A DNA stretch of 64,000 bases. Origin: Thelonectria olida. Lineage: Eukaryota > Ascomycota > Sordariomycetes > Hypocreales > Nectriaceae. The stretch lies in contig JAGPYM010000001.1 of the NCBI GenBank assembly GCA_020736575.1, positions 3,100,001-3,164,000 of the forward strand. Direction: 5' to 3'. Positions 1 to 14,320 of this stretch are shown piece by piece (position 1 is the first letter of the stretch; the number at the start of each line of letters is the position of its first letter). Below the pieces are notes generated by a model. It did no database searches. It had not been told where the DNA came from and saw nothing but the letters and a program-made list of their open reading frames with translations. Made by a program: the position numbers and the translations under genes.

Positions 1-2461
1 TACTGTAATAGAAACCGATTTAATCATTCATCACTAAGCAAGAGAAAGAATAGAAGTCGAACCTTGCGCTTGGCAGATTGCCTACCAGCCTTTTTGCTTC
101 CCTTCCCCATTCACCCACTCACTAACTTGACTTCCTAGGTATCAAATGCTCAGCCCGGGCCCAAGTGGGGCGCGGTCCGAATGCGAGCTAAGCCCGTTGT
201 TGCACAGGCACAAGGGAAGGAAGGGAAGGCAGAATGTGGGCAAATATAGAATTTAGCCCAGATTCATTTTTGGCACGCAGCATCGCCATCGGCCATCCTT
301 CTCTCCTTCTCCGCCACCACCCGCTTGACTCGACGACTTGCACGCCCACCGCCCACGCCCACGCCCTCACCCCAACTCCTACAACTCCAACACATCAACA
401 TCGCCAGCAGCATCAACATTACCAACAACACACGTTCGCCAAATCGAATGTCCTCTTCACAGTCCCTCCCAAATTCCTCTCCCAAGGTTCCAAAACCCTA
501 AACGAGAGTCCAGCTCCGCATCCCTGCAACCAACCACGAGCCGTCCCTCTCCAAAAATTGTCCGCCATGCCGGGGCGCACACCATTCCGAAGGCCGGGCC
601 GATCATCTGCGTAGGGCTGTGTGACGACAGCGTCCGTCATTCGCGACTCTCCAACCACGCGCATCGTCGGTGACATCGATTCCTCCAGGAAGCTTGCACC
701 TTTAGGCATGGCTTCTTTGTCCCCTGTCGTCGGAGAGCGGTGATTCACACCCACCCAACCACATGGGAGAGTTCAGGCACCACGGCTTCAACGCCTTCCG
801 CAGGGCTCATCCGCTTCGTGGTCGCCGTAGTCCACGCCCCCAATTGTCTTCTGCTTTACAAAGTGCCTCCTAATACTACCACCCACAATGCATTGAGGAG
901 TGATGCCATCTCGAATGGCTTCATACTGATCCGGTCTGGTGAGAGTCGGGTGCAGAACCACCGACCATGCCGCTGCGCCTTTGATATGACATTTGAGGGC
1001 GCCGCCGATCCCATACTCCATATCATGGTGATGCTCCTCATACCCAAACCGTGATATAGTCCGCCTACGTACATGCCAACCGTTAGACCCTGAGTGGTGG
1101 GCTAGCAGGCTAAACTCAGTACGGTATTTCGTACACAGACTGCCATGAGTGGCCCTACAAGGGAACCGAGCCAGGATCCCGTTTCTGGAGGCTCTCTACG
1201 AATCACGGTGCTGCTCCAGTATTAACCCCCAATACATTTGGAATCTTCCTCCAATCGTGGCACTGGCAGTTCCCCCGTCCCCCGTACGAATACAGTCATA
1301 CCTTTCTTTGCTTTGCCGACCCAAGGGAACGCACAGGCCAGCGAGATTCCTGGAACGGTCGCCCGCCGTTTTCCCTCCTGTCACTGACACTAACTAACGC
1401 CACTGCGCCCGCTTTGGTGTAGATGGAATCAAGACCTTTTGCAACTCGAGCAACTTCTCTTTTGGGGCAACGAGCAAGGGATGGCGAAGAAGCCATGGCC
1501 ACCTTCCACTACCGCAGCAAAGTCCGGCTTTAGCTCCGGGACACAGGCTGACGCCATCCCGCCTAGCGACGCCGCCTAGGTAGGATATACCAACGTGAAA
1601 CCAAACAGCCCGTGTGATTCCTCACCAGCACAACGAGCCCTTGATTAACTAAGCCTTAACTTGGGGAAGCTAACAAAGTTCGCGGATGAAGCCAGACCCG
1701 CGACGGGTGGCAAAAGATGTCGGATCAACAGCCGCCTGGCGCTGACTCAAACGCAGAGACGCAACGGCGCCCATTATCGTTGAATGAAACAAATTTACAG
1801 TGAAAGTTGCAGCTAGGCCGGCGCGTACGAACGGACTTCGAATCAACTTTCCTATTCCGTGTCGTACCGGAGGAACAGCACTGCCCACCGAACAGCGAGC
1901 GGAACATGTGAAGCCCCGCGTCTCCGCCATTTCGTATACTTCGTACAGTTGTTGACTACCTACGTATTGGAACGACTTCTTCTGAGTCGGCCGACGGAAC
2001 GTAGACGTACCGCGTGGCTCAGGCGGACTCGCGCGCGGTGTAGTCCGAAGTGCGGGAAGCCGCCCAATTTGGGGAAATTCGATGCGAGCTTGGCTGAAAC
2101 ATAACGCGTCGACTTGCAAGGATGGTTGGTAGTGCGTAGCTTCATAACGAATAAAGGCGACGGGATAGTGATATTGGTTAATTGAGACGAATAAACAAAT
2201 AAAAAACTCACCCGGCTGAAATAACCGGGGAAAGCAGCTCGGGTTTAAGAAAGGAGGGCATATATATTGATGTGGAAAGGGGGGTGTTAATGCATCACCA
2301 CCATCATCACTATCAGTGGCATAATCACCTTGTTCACTATCAAAGGAGGTTCAACAGCAGGCAAACATTTGGAATTCCCCTCAATCTCATCTCACCCGTT
2401 TCCGATGGCGTGGGTGCCGTGTGTGAGAAAATCAGCACCCGAGGACCTGGCACCGGGTCCC

Positions 2462-2505
2462 TACATACCGACATACATACATACATACGTACATACATAC
2501 ATACG
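2462..2505. repeat. TACA tetranucleotide microsatellite
   Basis: Roughly ten units of TACA, broken by two TACG units, in intergenic DNA. Confidence 0.9.
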
Positions 2506-2790
2506 TGCGGTTGAGTACATGCCCCGTTGATCCTATTTGTCAGACGGCCTCTGATTAATAACCTCTCTCCATTTGTTTGGTACAGGAGGGGAGGGGGGAC
2601 GGAACGTTGCTGGCGGGCAAGCGGGGGATGGGCGCAATATCCGCCCGCCATCCGCTGGGCAACAAGGCGTGGTTTAGCAGGGAAAATGGCGGAGTCCACT
2701 CGTCTTTTTTCTTCATCCCAACGTAACGAGTATGATGCTCGCCCCAGACCCTGGTCCACATCATGAGAATCTTAACCCTTGCTATTGCCT

Positions 2791-2812
2791 GGCTGGGCTG
2801 GGCTGGGCTGGG
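2791..2812. repeat. GGCTG pentanucleotide repeat
   Basis: Four perfect GGCTG units plus a partial one, in non-coding DNA. Confidence 0.9.
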
Positions 2813-5800
2813 TCAGCAGAAAGAGCGGGAGATGGGCGGCGGGTGGATGGAGACAGAGGGGCCTCATCAAAAGTGCGAGGGCCAGATAATGCCCGGTACT
2901 TTGATGAAGCGAAGCAGCAAGCAGGCACGGCTTTGAGTGTGTGGTAGTACCTCCCTGGAGGTGTGTGTGTGCCTCTGGGAGTCTTGTGTGTGAAGGGCGT
3001 TTACTTTGCCCGTGAACAAGGGGGGCAAGGTTGTCAAGTGCAAGGGGAGGAGGGGTTCGTCGCTCCGTGCGCGGCTTTGTAAGGCTAAAGACAAAAATAA
3101 ACTGCCTTACAAAGCGCGCCAGATGCGCATCGCCACCATGTCATTGGCTGCTGGGGGTGGGAGGCTGGTTCCCATGGATCCCCGAGTTTACATGGGGGAG
3201 GGGGAGAGGAAGATGGAATATCTTCACCCAGCCTAAGAGGACAACAGACGCGCGCAAGATGGAACGGAATGGAACCCTGGTTGGACGAATTGGGGTAATC
3301 GTCTCTGTCTTTCTTGTTGAAAACACTGCCGGAAAAGCTGCAAAAGTTCATCTGCGACCGGGATTGTACCTCTGGATGGACTCTTGACTGGAAGAGATCA
3401 AATAGACGAGGTGCGAGACTAAACCCCCCCCCCCTCCCTTGCTCCCATGCTTGGGCGCCAATTCAACCGCCGCCCGCCATGCTGCTTGCTGTACATAGTA
3501 TGCTGTCATGGAGGCTTCCTTGTCTTCCTCTGCTTCGCTTGCTGGCTGTCATCAAGACCGCAACGTTCCACGCTGCACGGCGATCCTTTGTCTACTACAC
3601 CAGCGTCTTATCCCCCAGAATCTCGGGGTAATTTGAGCAATAATGGACTGCTTTAGAGTTTCGACTTTTCTCGAGCCGGCGGCAATGTTGCACCAGACAA
3701 GGCCCGAATGGGCTCTAAGTTGTACGTGGTAGTGGCTCGGAGCTCGTCTATTTGCGCTTTTCTCGACTCGCTTGATAGCGCTGTCTCGTCCCAAACCACA
3801 AAAGGAGACGCCAGGACGGCACTCATGAGAGGCCAGGGGGTTTCGATTGCCTAGTACTCCGTACAACGGACTAGAAGGGCAAGGCGGTGCGTCGCATTGG
3901 GCAGGATTAAACAAAAAATCTCCGAGTCCAAGCAACGAGGAGAAGATCCGTTCCGCATTGCGTCTAGCTGCGCATCCGCATGGATTTAAGTTGATGATTG
4001 TCAATCCTCGCTGCGGCGGTGTAGTCGTTCGAAACGTCGTTCATCCATGCGTTAGTTGTTCGCCGGCTGGTAAGAGTCGATCACACAGGCCCTTATCAGC
4101 CTTGTTTTTATTCAACACTAACAGAAATCAACACGGCCCAGTCTCGTTTATTCGTCCAGTCGCATCTTGACGTGCGAGAAAGCGAGGGGCGGCGCTGTGT
4201 CAAAGCGACAATACTGGGAGAAACTTATTGTTGAACGGACCGGTATTTTGCGTTTCTCCGGACGCGCGTATGCCTTCAATTTTCCAACGGGTACTCGTCC
4301 CGAGAAAGATTTTTATTATTGCTGCTTGGACAGTATATGCCGGAACTGGGAACCCTGTGCCTGCTCGCAGTCGACCGTCCCCCGGGGGGGGCCAGCACAG
4401 AGTCTTGTTCAGCAAGGGTCTCGGATCCCAGCAGGATGTCCCGGACAGGAGGTACCACGTCTCCGGGATTATTGTTGATCATTCCTTTGCGTATTGGGTT
4501 GTGAAGAGGGAAAAAAATTGAATCCCCAATGTCTGGGTAGAGATCGGGAGGGAAGGATTCTGTGGCAAGGGCCGGAACCAAGGTTTCGTCCGCATGTGTC
4601 ACGCGTAGGATCGTTTTCCTAGAAGGTGATGATGAGTTGGGCGTCTATGTGCGGGATACCACGAAGCTCTCAACCCTGCCGCGTCCAGTCCAGTGTCAAT
4701 CCTTGGGGGTTGCTCCTCAACTCCTCTAGGGTTGGTTGTTGGTTACCTACGACATGTAGGACCGACCAATTGTTACTTGCTCAAAGTCAAATACAGATCT
4801 GCAAGCCGTTGTAACTTGGACAATACCTTCTTTCAGAGACGGTGAAGAAGTGTAGTAATCGTCCCTGGCAATTCGTAGTTCTGCACGTCATTTGTCGAGA
4901 GAGGATGATGCAGGCTACGCCACTAACAGCTCCAGGGCCTCATTGCCGCCCAGTCCGCTAAGCCATACACAGTACTTCGTACGGAATTGAGTTCTGGCGC
5001 CGTGTCCCCGGAGCAGGCCCGCGGACAAGTCCACGGAGTTCCGTTCCATAACGTTGGCTCCGTATCCCGGTCTCGAAATCTTGTTTCCTGCTCCGTTCGA
5101 ACATCGTTTACGACAGAGGGCCAGACGCGCATCGACTGTGCTGTGCCCTGTGCTACGCCGCAAATCCTGCGCAATCGAGGGGAGGAGTCTTCCTGCCAAA
5201 TGCCCCATGTCCCGATCCCTTCTCATTTCTCCCATGGACCAATCCCCCGCTAACATTGTGCCCGCGGGTGGGAAATCATGCGACTTTTACGCCTACCGAA
5301 AGCAAGTGTCAAAAGAAAAGAAAAGTCGGGCATCCTGGCCACGTCGTCCCCCTACACGGACCGCGAAAAGGCTTGTGTCGACAGCGTCTTGCCTTCTGGT
5401 TCATCCGCTAGGTGCGTTCGTCGACCACTCGGGACGAAAGAAGGCTGCCGAGTCCCTTCTTGGAGCCGTGTGAAGTTGTTTCCCGCTACAGTCTCAGGTT
5501 CTTCTTCTCGTCGCGTGCTTGGGTATGAGACCAAATCGCGGGCTGCTAGCAACGCCCACGCTACGCACTTCGTTCGAAGTAACCGGTAGCCCTAGACTGA
5601 GATTCGGCTGTTCACAACCGAGAGAACAATGGCATTGAACGTCAAGCACTTTTCAATTCTTCTTGCAAGGGAAGACGGGCCCTGCTGATCCCTGGCCAGA
5701 TGATTTAGATTAATCATCAGACGTACTCGGGCCAATGCCGTCCCATGCCCGATCACTAATGAATGGAGAGGCTCAAACACAGCGGCGTGGATTCCCCCGA

Positions 5801-8800
5801 CCCCTTCGCCTTCAGCCTTACCACTCCAGACAGTCGGGCGGGAGTCCCGAGCTGCCTGCAGGGCCAACAAGCACCACGGGTTTGCTTCTCTTTCGAGGAG
5901 ATTCGCCCGGCCTTGCGGGCACCTTGACCGATAAGATGGATTGCGAATAGAGGCACTGCTCTACGCCGGGTACTGTACTCGAACAATACGAAATGCCCAA
6001 ATCATCCATTGCCGTGTCGGAATATAGCCAGCCCTGATCTATAACCTGGACTCGGCCAAACCATTCACTGTTCCCTGGGTGGCTCGCGCGCTATGATGAG
6101 AGGATTCCGATCCGACATCCCTCGCATTCACTTTCATGTCCACTAACGTAGTCGGCCCCCATTTCATATTGGCCTCCGTCGTCGATTCACACTTGCTTGC
6201 ATTTCACGCTGCATATGCGTGCCTAACCACAGCGCACATCCCATCCCATCGTCGTTTCGTCCCTCTGTGCCCCCCACCAAAAAGGGCCCCTTACCCCTGA
6301 TACAACTGCACCTAGGCCCTACCGTCCTGATATTGGGGACTTTGGTGGCACCCCTCGAACCCTCGAGGTGCTACTCCGAATCTGGATATATCTCTCGAGC
6401 CTGCAAATTGATCAACCAACCCCCTTTGAGGCCGCCGCACTTTGTCAAGCAAGTCCCCGACAGCGCCAAACACTCCTTCCCGTTCCCTAGTTCGCTCTGT
6501 CTGCAATGGGAAAATGCTGCCTCGCCCAATCATCCGTCGTCGATGCCAGGCGGGCTGGGCCCCTTCCCCTGACACCGGCATGGGAATGAAGGGAACAGGG
6601 CTGTACTGGGTACGTGGCACCGTCCACGATGCCTCTCGACTCTTTCCTCTGTCACTCTCAGTTGCCCATGTGCCTGCCGTTTGGATCCGTCCATTGTTGA
6701 TATTAACCATGGCGGCGGGCGGCTTGCGGAGCGGTGCGGTGCGGAGCGGAGGGAGGCAAAGGATTTCCGCGAAGGGGGCATAGGGTCGCAAGAGGATCCT
6801 TTGCTCATTTTGTCGCTGGCATCAACGAACCAACCAGCTCTTCACGATGGCGTTTTCCTTTGCCTCACTTCTTGTCGGACGGAGCTTTGATCGATACCAG
6901 ACCACATATGCACGACAAAGCTGCTTCCTGAATCCTCCCCCCCTCACCCCTAGAGATTTTGCGTGCTTATCATCCGCAAGCACGGCCGCTGCAACCAATC
7001 CATGTCAGTGTTCCAGCCCTACGAGGCCGCCCGCGACCCTCTTTCTCTGCTGCCTCGTCCTGGGGTATCTTTCCTGCCTATTCGTGATTGTGTACTTGCG
7101 CTGAGTTGGGGTCTCTTTTGCGTGTGTGTCACGCCGTCTTGCGACACGATGTGACACAACTCGCTCGTCGACGTACGCATGCCCTCCTCCAAAACGCCGT
7201 TTCAAGCTGCCTGGAACGAATCACCTTCACATATTCGTTCTGCCCACACTTCCTCTGGCCTCCAACGGCCCGACAAAAGATCTTTGGGGGCCAAAAATGG
7301 GCAGCTCAAGCCGGGCGGCCGCCGGGTATCCACAGTCTCAAGCCCCCCCTCAAGCCCCAGCACAAGCACAAGCCCAAGCAAGGCCCATGGATAACGTGGG
7401 CAGCCTGTCTGCCTACCAATGGAACCTGGAAACCTCTCCCAGGAGGCTAGGACGACCTTCCCGCAAGCCGGGGGAAGCTCTCATCAACCTACCAGACCAG
7501 GGTGCTTGCTATCAAAGCAGAGACTTCTCCCAGTTCATCTCGCACATTCTTGCCCATTTTCCATTTGCCGGTCTCCCGACAAGTCCCGGAATTGCCACTT
7601 CTTTTCTCTGCCACTGCGTCGAGCCCAAGCGCCGTCGACGCATATCGGGACGTTGAAGCAATCCTCGGGCAAGGCCAAGAGGTCCGATATGAGCCACTAA
7701 TATGCCAGCATCAAGCAAGGTGTTGCGAAGTCTGGACAGCGAAGCGCACCACCAAGAAGGCTTCCATGCTTCATAGTCCTAGCTACAGTCTGCAGCTGAA
7801 ATAGCGGAAAACAACATCAACATCAACAAGCATCAGGCATCCATTCACCCAATAACACCGTCATCTCGGCGAGCCCGCTGCGGCTCTGCATGTACGACCG
7901 CTGCGTGCATCCAATTCTGTAGAAGAAAAGCAAACATTCCGCCCGTCAAGTGCGGAACAATGACCCAACGGAGAGAGACCCAACAAGTTGGTGCTGCAGC
8001 AAGCACACCCATGTGGAAAAGAGAGGGACTTGGCAACGGCCGTCAACAAGCAGCACCTTGTTTGTGTGCGGTGTGTGTAACGGGGCGCCAAGGGGGCCCA
8101 GAAGCATGAGCTGCCGCGCCCGCCCGCCTAACGCTCTTGACGTTGAGCATTCACGCAGCAGAAGAGACGGGGGTGAGGGGGTGGCAACGAAGAAGCTACT
8201 CCAGAATGGAAGAGCAGGCCCGGCGGCTCAGCCCAACGAGAAGCAAGTGGAGAAGACGAGCCAGGGGCTCTGGGAATCCCAGTTGCGCTTATGGAGACAT
8301 GGATGACAAGAATTGGGGTTCCGGGAAGAAGGGGGGATATTGATTAAGGTTCTCACGCTCCTGAGCCACTGGGTCGGTTTCGACTGTCTAGGGCGGCCAT
8401 GTTTTGCGATGTTGACTGCATCGAATCCAAAGGGCGTGCAGAAGGGTGAATCGTGAGAAGCATGATGTCGGGGTCGTCTGAGGCCAGCCTCGAAAGGGGG
8501 GCGTGTAAGAAGACTCGAGAGAATTCGGAGACATTTTTTTTTTTTACACGACATTTGACTCCAGCCAGCCTCGGAAGATGGGCTGAGGAGAGGAGAAAAG
8601 AGGACTTGAGTTGTTTGGGAGGGTATAACGAGGGAATTGTTCAAGGGTTGTGCCAGAGGCGAGCCGCCTGATGGTCCGGGAGTCAGTTCAAGTCCACCCA
8701 AGCTGTTGACGCTCCGCCGCGAGCCGGGATTGAGAGCTGGCGAAGGGGAGCTTTCAAAGCCCGTACCAGTACCCCGGTCCCTGGGCGGATAAATAATTCA

Positions 8801-11800
8801 ACCGTTCAGTTCCTTTCCTGTGGTTGTGAAGGCAGAGAAGACGGATAACCTGTGGAGCTGCCGTTTCCCTTTCACTTCGAAGAATGCTACTCGTTGCGTA
8901 CTAAGACGTTGCAGCTCTTGGGCTCTGGGCCTCGTTCCTGGCATCTGTTTGGTGCGGGACATTTTGCTTAGCCAAATTGCGATGCAATTGATCGGATTGC
9001 ATGGCACGAAGGATCGTGAATAAGTGCTGGAGCTCCAGGCCGCATCTTGCTACTTTTTTTTCTTTCTTCCCGGAGGAACGGCTAGGAACGTGGACCAGTC
9101 CAATGGAGTACCAAAACTTGTTTGGAGCAGGGTTCCTTGCTGTGGTCAATATCGATACTCAATATTCGAATCTCAACCTTTCAACCCCCCGGTCCTGCCC
9201 AGCCCTGCCAGGTGGTCGTGGCAGTTTTGGGGTCCGAACTCAAAAGAGAAGGTCGTAAAAATCTCCAGGGGCGTGCAGCACCGTGACCTTGGTCTTGGGC
9301 GAATGTGAATGTGATGAAGATGTGGAGGGTTGCATTGCGAGTGCGAGCTGCTCATCCGAACTGACGAGTAGAAGAATTTGGGTTAAATTCCTGATTGGGA
9401 CAAGTACCTCTCCTCGATCTTCTCCTTCCTTGAGGTCATGTCACGTGCATTCGCACTCGAAACCGCACGCCCCCTACTCCGGAAGTCTGTCTATGTGGAC
9501 CCCCATGTCCGTCTTCACAGACAGCCTGAGCAAGCCAAAGACAGACAAAATACAGCTTTCATCGTGTATGCATGCGCCAAAAGCATCAACAATGCGATGC
9601 CATGCGACGGGGAAAGTCGGTGACGATAACAATTATTGAAAGACATCACCTGCATCAATCATCATTCCTCGGCGAGAGCGACACCGACAACGAGGCGAAG
9701 TGCACGCGGGAACATGGCAGGGAGAGCAAAAGGTCCCCAGCAGTTATTGCGACTCCATCCGTAGGGCTTGTGGAAGCAGTCTCCGTACGAATACAAGGTC
9801 CCCGGTGCTCAATGATCCCAATCACTTGATATGATAGGTGGCGATGGGTGCATCGCGGAGACAAGGTTGACTTTCCTCATCAAGTCTCCGATGCATTGGG
9901 GAGGGGATTTCGCCTTGGGGGACCCCGACATTCGCAAGCGCATGAAGCAGATCCCGCCATTTCCCAATGGAGACTTGCATCAAGATAGCGAGCTGGTCGC
10001 TGTGGTTGTCATGTGTTTGCGGTGTTTGAGCCTGTGACGGAGTGCGGGGATGTGACGGCACCGCCAAAAGTCGGCAGTCAAGGGCCTCAAGGCTATAGGG
10101 CTGCAGCAGAAAATGGCCTGTTCCGAGCGGTGAGCCTAGCAACAGTTGTGCTTCGGCGTGTCCGGGACCACCATCTCTCTGCGCCAACCGCAGCAGAGCA
10201 ATGGTCGTGGTACCGTGGCACAGGGAGCGTGCTACTGCATGCAGGACGACGCGATGCTAACCAGCTTGGCCATTTCAGCGAGCTGGAGAGCGCCGCGTTT
10301 TCCCCATTGGACTTGACCGGCCGGCTGGCCGTGCATGTCGATTGCAGGAAGGTCATTTCCAGAAGAAGGATATGATGGACGGCTCGCAGGGTCAAGCTTG
10401 TGAACCACGATTGATTGATGACTAAGAGCGGGCGGGAAGAACGTGGTGGAGGATGCATTCGCAGCGTTTGGAGATGATTGTCGGAGAGGGGCGTGCACGT
10501 ATTCCTCAAAAGTGGAGGGTGTGTGTGTGTGTGCGGTTTCTTCTGCTCAGGTACGTACTCTATAGGGCTGAACGGGAACAAGATGAGGTGTGGGTCCTCG
10601 TTGGGCCCTGTACCTTTATGACTGCTTTTCTTTTTGCTTGTGCATCCTGGCACCTGGGCGATAATGGAGCAATTGGCATGAAGAAAAGGGGGTGAACACG
10701 AAGAAGAAGAAAAGAAAACAACATGGAGTCACTTGAGAATCACCAGAGCAAAGCATGCGTTGTCTCTTGGCCATGTTGAATGCGCCCTTACCCTACAGCG
10801 TTATTGGGCGTCCACTTTGGCCTACTTTCTGTACAAGGCCAGTCGATTGCGAGCCAATGAGGTCGCGATCCCACGATGAGCGCCGGGTGTGTCCCGGATC
10901 AGTCTAGCCTTTGGGGTTTGCAGCCGATGCTTGTGATTGTCCATCTGTTTTACTGTGAGACATGTGGTCTCTGCGGCTGAAGATGGACACTGGGCGACAA
11001 CAAAACGAGAAGGAGAGAAACTAGGCAGCCGTTTAGCACATAGAGATGTTGCCGACTGCAGGGCGACATGATGATGGCTCATGACGAGCTTGTGCAGCGA
11101 GGGACGGATGGTAGCCTGTGACGTGCCGACATGGGGAAGGATGATGGAATAGTCTGGGTAGTTTGGTGGTTGACTGCAACACACCGTATTTCTCGAGCGC
11201 AGCGTTTCTCCGCATCGGTCTGAATGGAATGGAAGAATCAATGAATGCCATGGTCGAGTTTAGCGCTCATGTCTCCTCCCCCTCATGGCCATGACGATGG
11301 GCCGCCGCTCTTTTGCTCCGCCACTCCCGGCCGAGCCACGGCCTGGCCAGTCACAGCAGCCAGCAGCTACTGTGAAGTAGCTCGACACCGAGGCTGGTGC
11401 AATCGACAAACGTTACAGCGAACGGGTACGTTCCACCTCTTTCGGCCCCCAAAAGAAGCAAGCCAAAAACCCAGCGAATGCACCAACCCCCGCTTCCAAG
11501 CCAAGCCCCGAAATGGGCAACCCAAGCCACTGCCACCAATGCAAGAGCCCCCTGTGGCCGCCTCCCCACATATTCCGTTTTCGTCTCTAGGCGGGGTCGT
11601 CCGGGGAGGGGACACCCCGGTAGATGAAAGCGCAGGGGCCATGTCCGCCAGTTTAACGTGCAAGAGAGTCGGATTGTGTGGTGAAAAGGCGGAGGAGAGA
11701 AAATCAGTCAAAAAGCATTCTCTCTTCACCCCCTGCCTTCCATGCCCCGCACCTCGATAGGTACCCACCCCCCCTGGACCCCAAGGCCACAAGGCAACAA

Positions 11801-11949
11801 GGCTGCCAGATACGTACACTGCAGCTCGAAAAGACCACCCCAATCGGGACAAATAGGCGATGGGGAAATCTAGTAAGCCTTGGAACCTGAGGCTCAAAGA
11901 GATCGGACACAGCAAACCCCCGTGATGATGATGATGACGATGGCGCATC

Positions 11950-13650
11950 ATCCCCCAGATTCAATTCGAAGCCGTTGTCACTCGTCCCAAATCCAATCCG
12001 AAAATCTCCCCGAAATGTTGCCGCTGCTTCGCCTGACTTTGTACCTTGCCCTTCGCTTCGTGCACCCCCTTCCCCTCATTTCATCTCATCCATCTATATT
12101 CGTACAGTCAGTCCACGATGCCCTTGCAGCAGTTGCAGTAAGCAGACAACCAACAACAACACGCAACCTCTCCCACTGAACTTTGTAACACTATTCGCAA
12201 GCCGATTACCCCTTTGGGCCACCGCGAGCTTTGTCGCTTTCCCCAAGTCCCTTTCAACGTCGTGCATTGCATGCATTTCCGCAAAGGACTCGTCAAATCT
12301 GCTCACATCTCTCTCTTGGCGTGTCGTACCTTGACGCCGCCCCCGTCGTGAGCTTGTTCAACCAACTCAACCATCAGCCTCCTCTCGCGGAACCTTTGCA
12401 TCTTGGCGTTGGCAGTGACAACCTCCGAAACCTTTTGCACGTTCTGAGTCCCTTTTTTCTCCAAACGTGGCGTCGTTCGGCATTGTCCGAACATGGTCGC
12501 TTTGCATTTCTAAGCACATAGTCGGTTATGCCATTGACCTTTTGCTCTCTGCATTGCTTTGTGTGCGTGTGCTGTCCTCCTGCCTGTCTCGTCTTGCTCT
12601 CCTACTCATGTGTAGTCGCACCGCGGAAATAGGTAAGAACTAACTTACTCGCGTGGTTCTAATTTCGCATTGCTTCGCATTCGTCGTTACAGGCAGTTGC
12701 TCGCCAGCCTTGTTCTCTCTCTCACAAGTTATACGCTATCCGCCCCTCCTTAAAAAAAAAACCCCCCCCAAAAAAAAAGGCCGTTCCCGTTGCTTCCGGC
12801 CTGATTCATTCACCTCTATTCCATCTTTGGCTATCGACTCTGCCCCCCGTTGTCGTCATCGACCGACCTCCGTCGACCTTCCACTCCGCCGGGTCCGAGC
12901 ATCGCGAGGATCGACAGCTTGTCGCTGTTGTACGCGCAGACGGTAGAGTCTAACTTGGACATCGAGGGCTACGTATGTCTTGTTGGGCTCTTCAACCAAA
13001 ATGCACTTCTCAAGGGTTTCCCGCTAATTTGATCGACAAAGGTTCCCCGACGACGGCATCAGGAGGGACGGGAAATCAACCTTCATCGACCAACCACCAG
13101 CCCCAGTTGCGAGTCCGAGTCCCGCCCCAGATATGGAACTCGCAATAGACTGCGTAGTAACTCACTGATTTTCGTGGCCGAGCGGTACTTGGGTACCGGT
13201 TGCCGTGTCTAACCTTTGCTCTGCATCTTAGCCTAGTCTCTGCCGTCCATCGTCTCCCATCTGTTTCACCGCGCCTCGTCCACGCGCCAAACATAGCACA
13301 CTGAAGGAGTTGGGCATCATGGCGGGCACTAAGATGTCACATCTACCGGTGCCGCGTCGCCCCTAGAAGGCGCTCTAAGGCGGTAGCTTCAAATCCTCCA
13401 GGTTTCTTCCGTCGGCTCCAGCCAAGCAAGCCTCTTGAGAGTCTGTCTTTCGGACTACTTGGTAGAGCAGAGCAAAGCTCCGATCGGCTTTATCACTGGC
13501 CGAAAACCCTGGGAATCTCCGAAAACACCCAACGTTGCATTCCCCCTCACTCTCCAATCTCCGCAGTCTCTCTCTTTCCTGTCTGTGACTGCTCTCTCCC
13601 CAGAGCCGCCTCTGTCCCTTTGCTAGAGCTTACATACGAAGCCTATTATC
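11950..13650 (+). ncRNA. Candidate spliced non-coding leader or lncRNA
   Basis: A pyrimidine-rich + strand tract with many short upstream-type ORFs surrounds a good intron candidate at 12633-12692: GTAAG donor, CTAAT branch-like site about 30 nt before a TTACAG acceptor, 60 nt long. A weaker acceptor-like AAAG lies near 13041. No long ORF follows for more than 3 kb, so this would be a non-coding transcript or a long 5' leader whose coding part I cannot find. The boundaries are only approximate. This rests on splice signals and composition alone. Confidence 0.2.
12752..12778. repeat. A10-C8-A9 composite homopolymer
   Basis: Three adjacent mononucleotide runs inside the pyrimidine-rich tract. 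The exact run lengths are unreliable in most sequencing chemistries. Confidence 0.85.
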
Positions 13651-14302
13651 AACTCGATCAACCAAAATAGGTCCATGTTACAAATCAAATAATAAAAGTT
13701 GTCACCGCCCGCAACATTGCCCCCCTGCCCGACCCTACCCCCTCCCCCATTTCGCCGCAGCACCCGCGGCCAGAGAACCCTCAAGCGAAGCCCAGGCTAG
13801 CACCCGAAGATCCCTTCTTCAGTGGCGCTGTCGTTGGGGTCCAGGGTCTTTAGACGCTCGTCGTCTTGTGGGCGTGGAGTTTAGAAGGAGATAACCGGGG
13901 ATTTCAGGGCGGCCGCGCTTGTTTTGAGAGCATGACTGTCTTCGTCATGTTCCGCCTTTTGAACGACATGATATTTGCCTCTGGGTGTGGTCATGCTTGC
14001 CTTTCGAAAGTTTGGTTGGGACGGTTGGGTGGGTGGTAGTCGTGACGGTGTATGTCGGCAGTGTTGCTGTGTTAGTTAGTCTGCGGCTCTTCTTTCAAGT
14101 GCAACGGTAGCTGTGAGAGACCTAACCTTGCATAGGAAATGCTCACGCGGGGCCATTATGTGATTTCTCCAGAGTCAGAACCCAATCACCAATCCTCCTT
14201 TCGCTTTGGAATTTGGGAGCAAACACCTGGCGGCCGCCTGATGTGCGGTTTTGGTTCTGACTGTATTTCTTGCCCTTCCTTTGCTCTCACCTTGTCTAGG
14301 GT

Positions 14303-14320
14303 AGCAGCAGCAGCAGCAGC
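14303..14320. repeat. CAG trinucleotide repeat
   Basis: About six CAG units in non-coding DNA. Confidence 0.8.

Noticed and set aside
2949..2962. ACCTCC/GGAGGT inverted repeat
   Set aside because: Arms are only six bases and it is isolated; expected by chance in a window this long.
7126..7656. 176-codon + strand frame with a Pro-Gln-Ala repeat
   Set aside because: It reads like translated low-complexity DNA and lacks any conserved block.
10093..10653. 186-codon minus-strand frame
   Set aside because: Low-complexity Ser/Thr/Pro/His composition, no family resemblance, overlaps other frames of similar quality.
11245..11951. Overlapping 171- and 194-codon frames on opposite strands
   Set aside because: Neither shows domain-like sequence; both lie in a pyrimidine/purine-skewed tract that lengthens frames by chance.
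13150..13215. A-box-like GTGGCCGAGCGGT resembling tRNA-Leu/Ser
   Set aside because: No B-box at the right distance and no acceptor stem.
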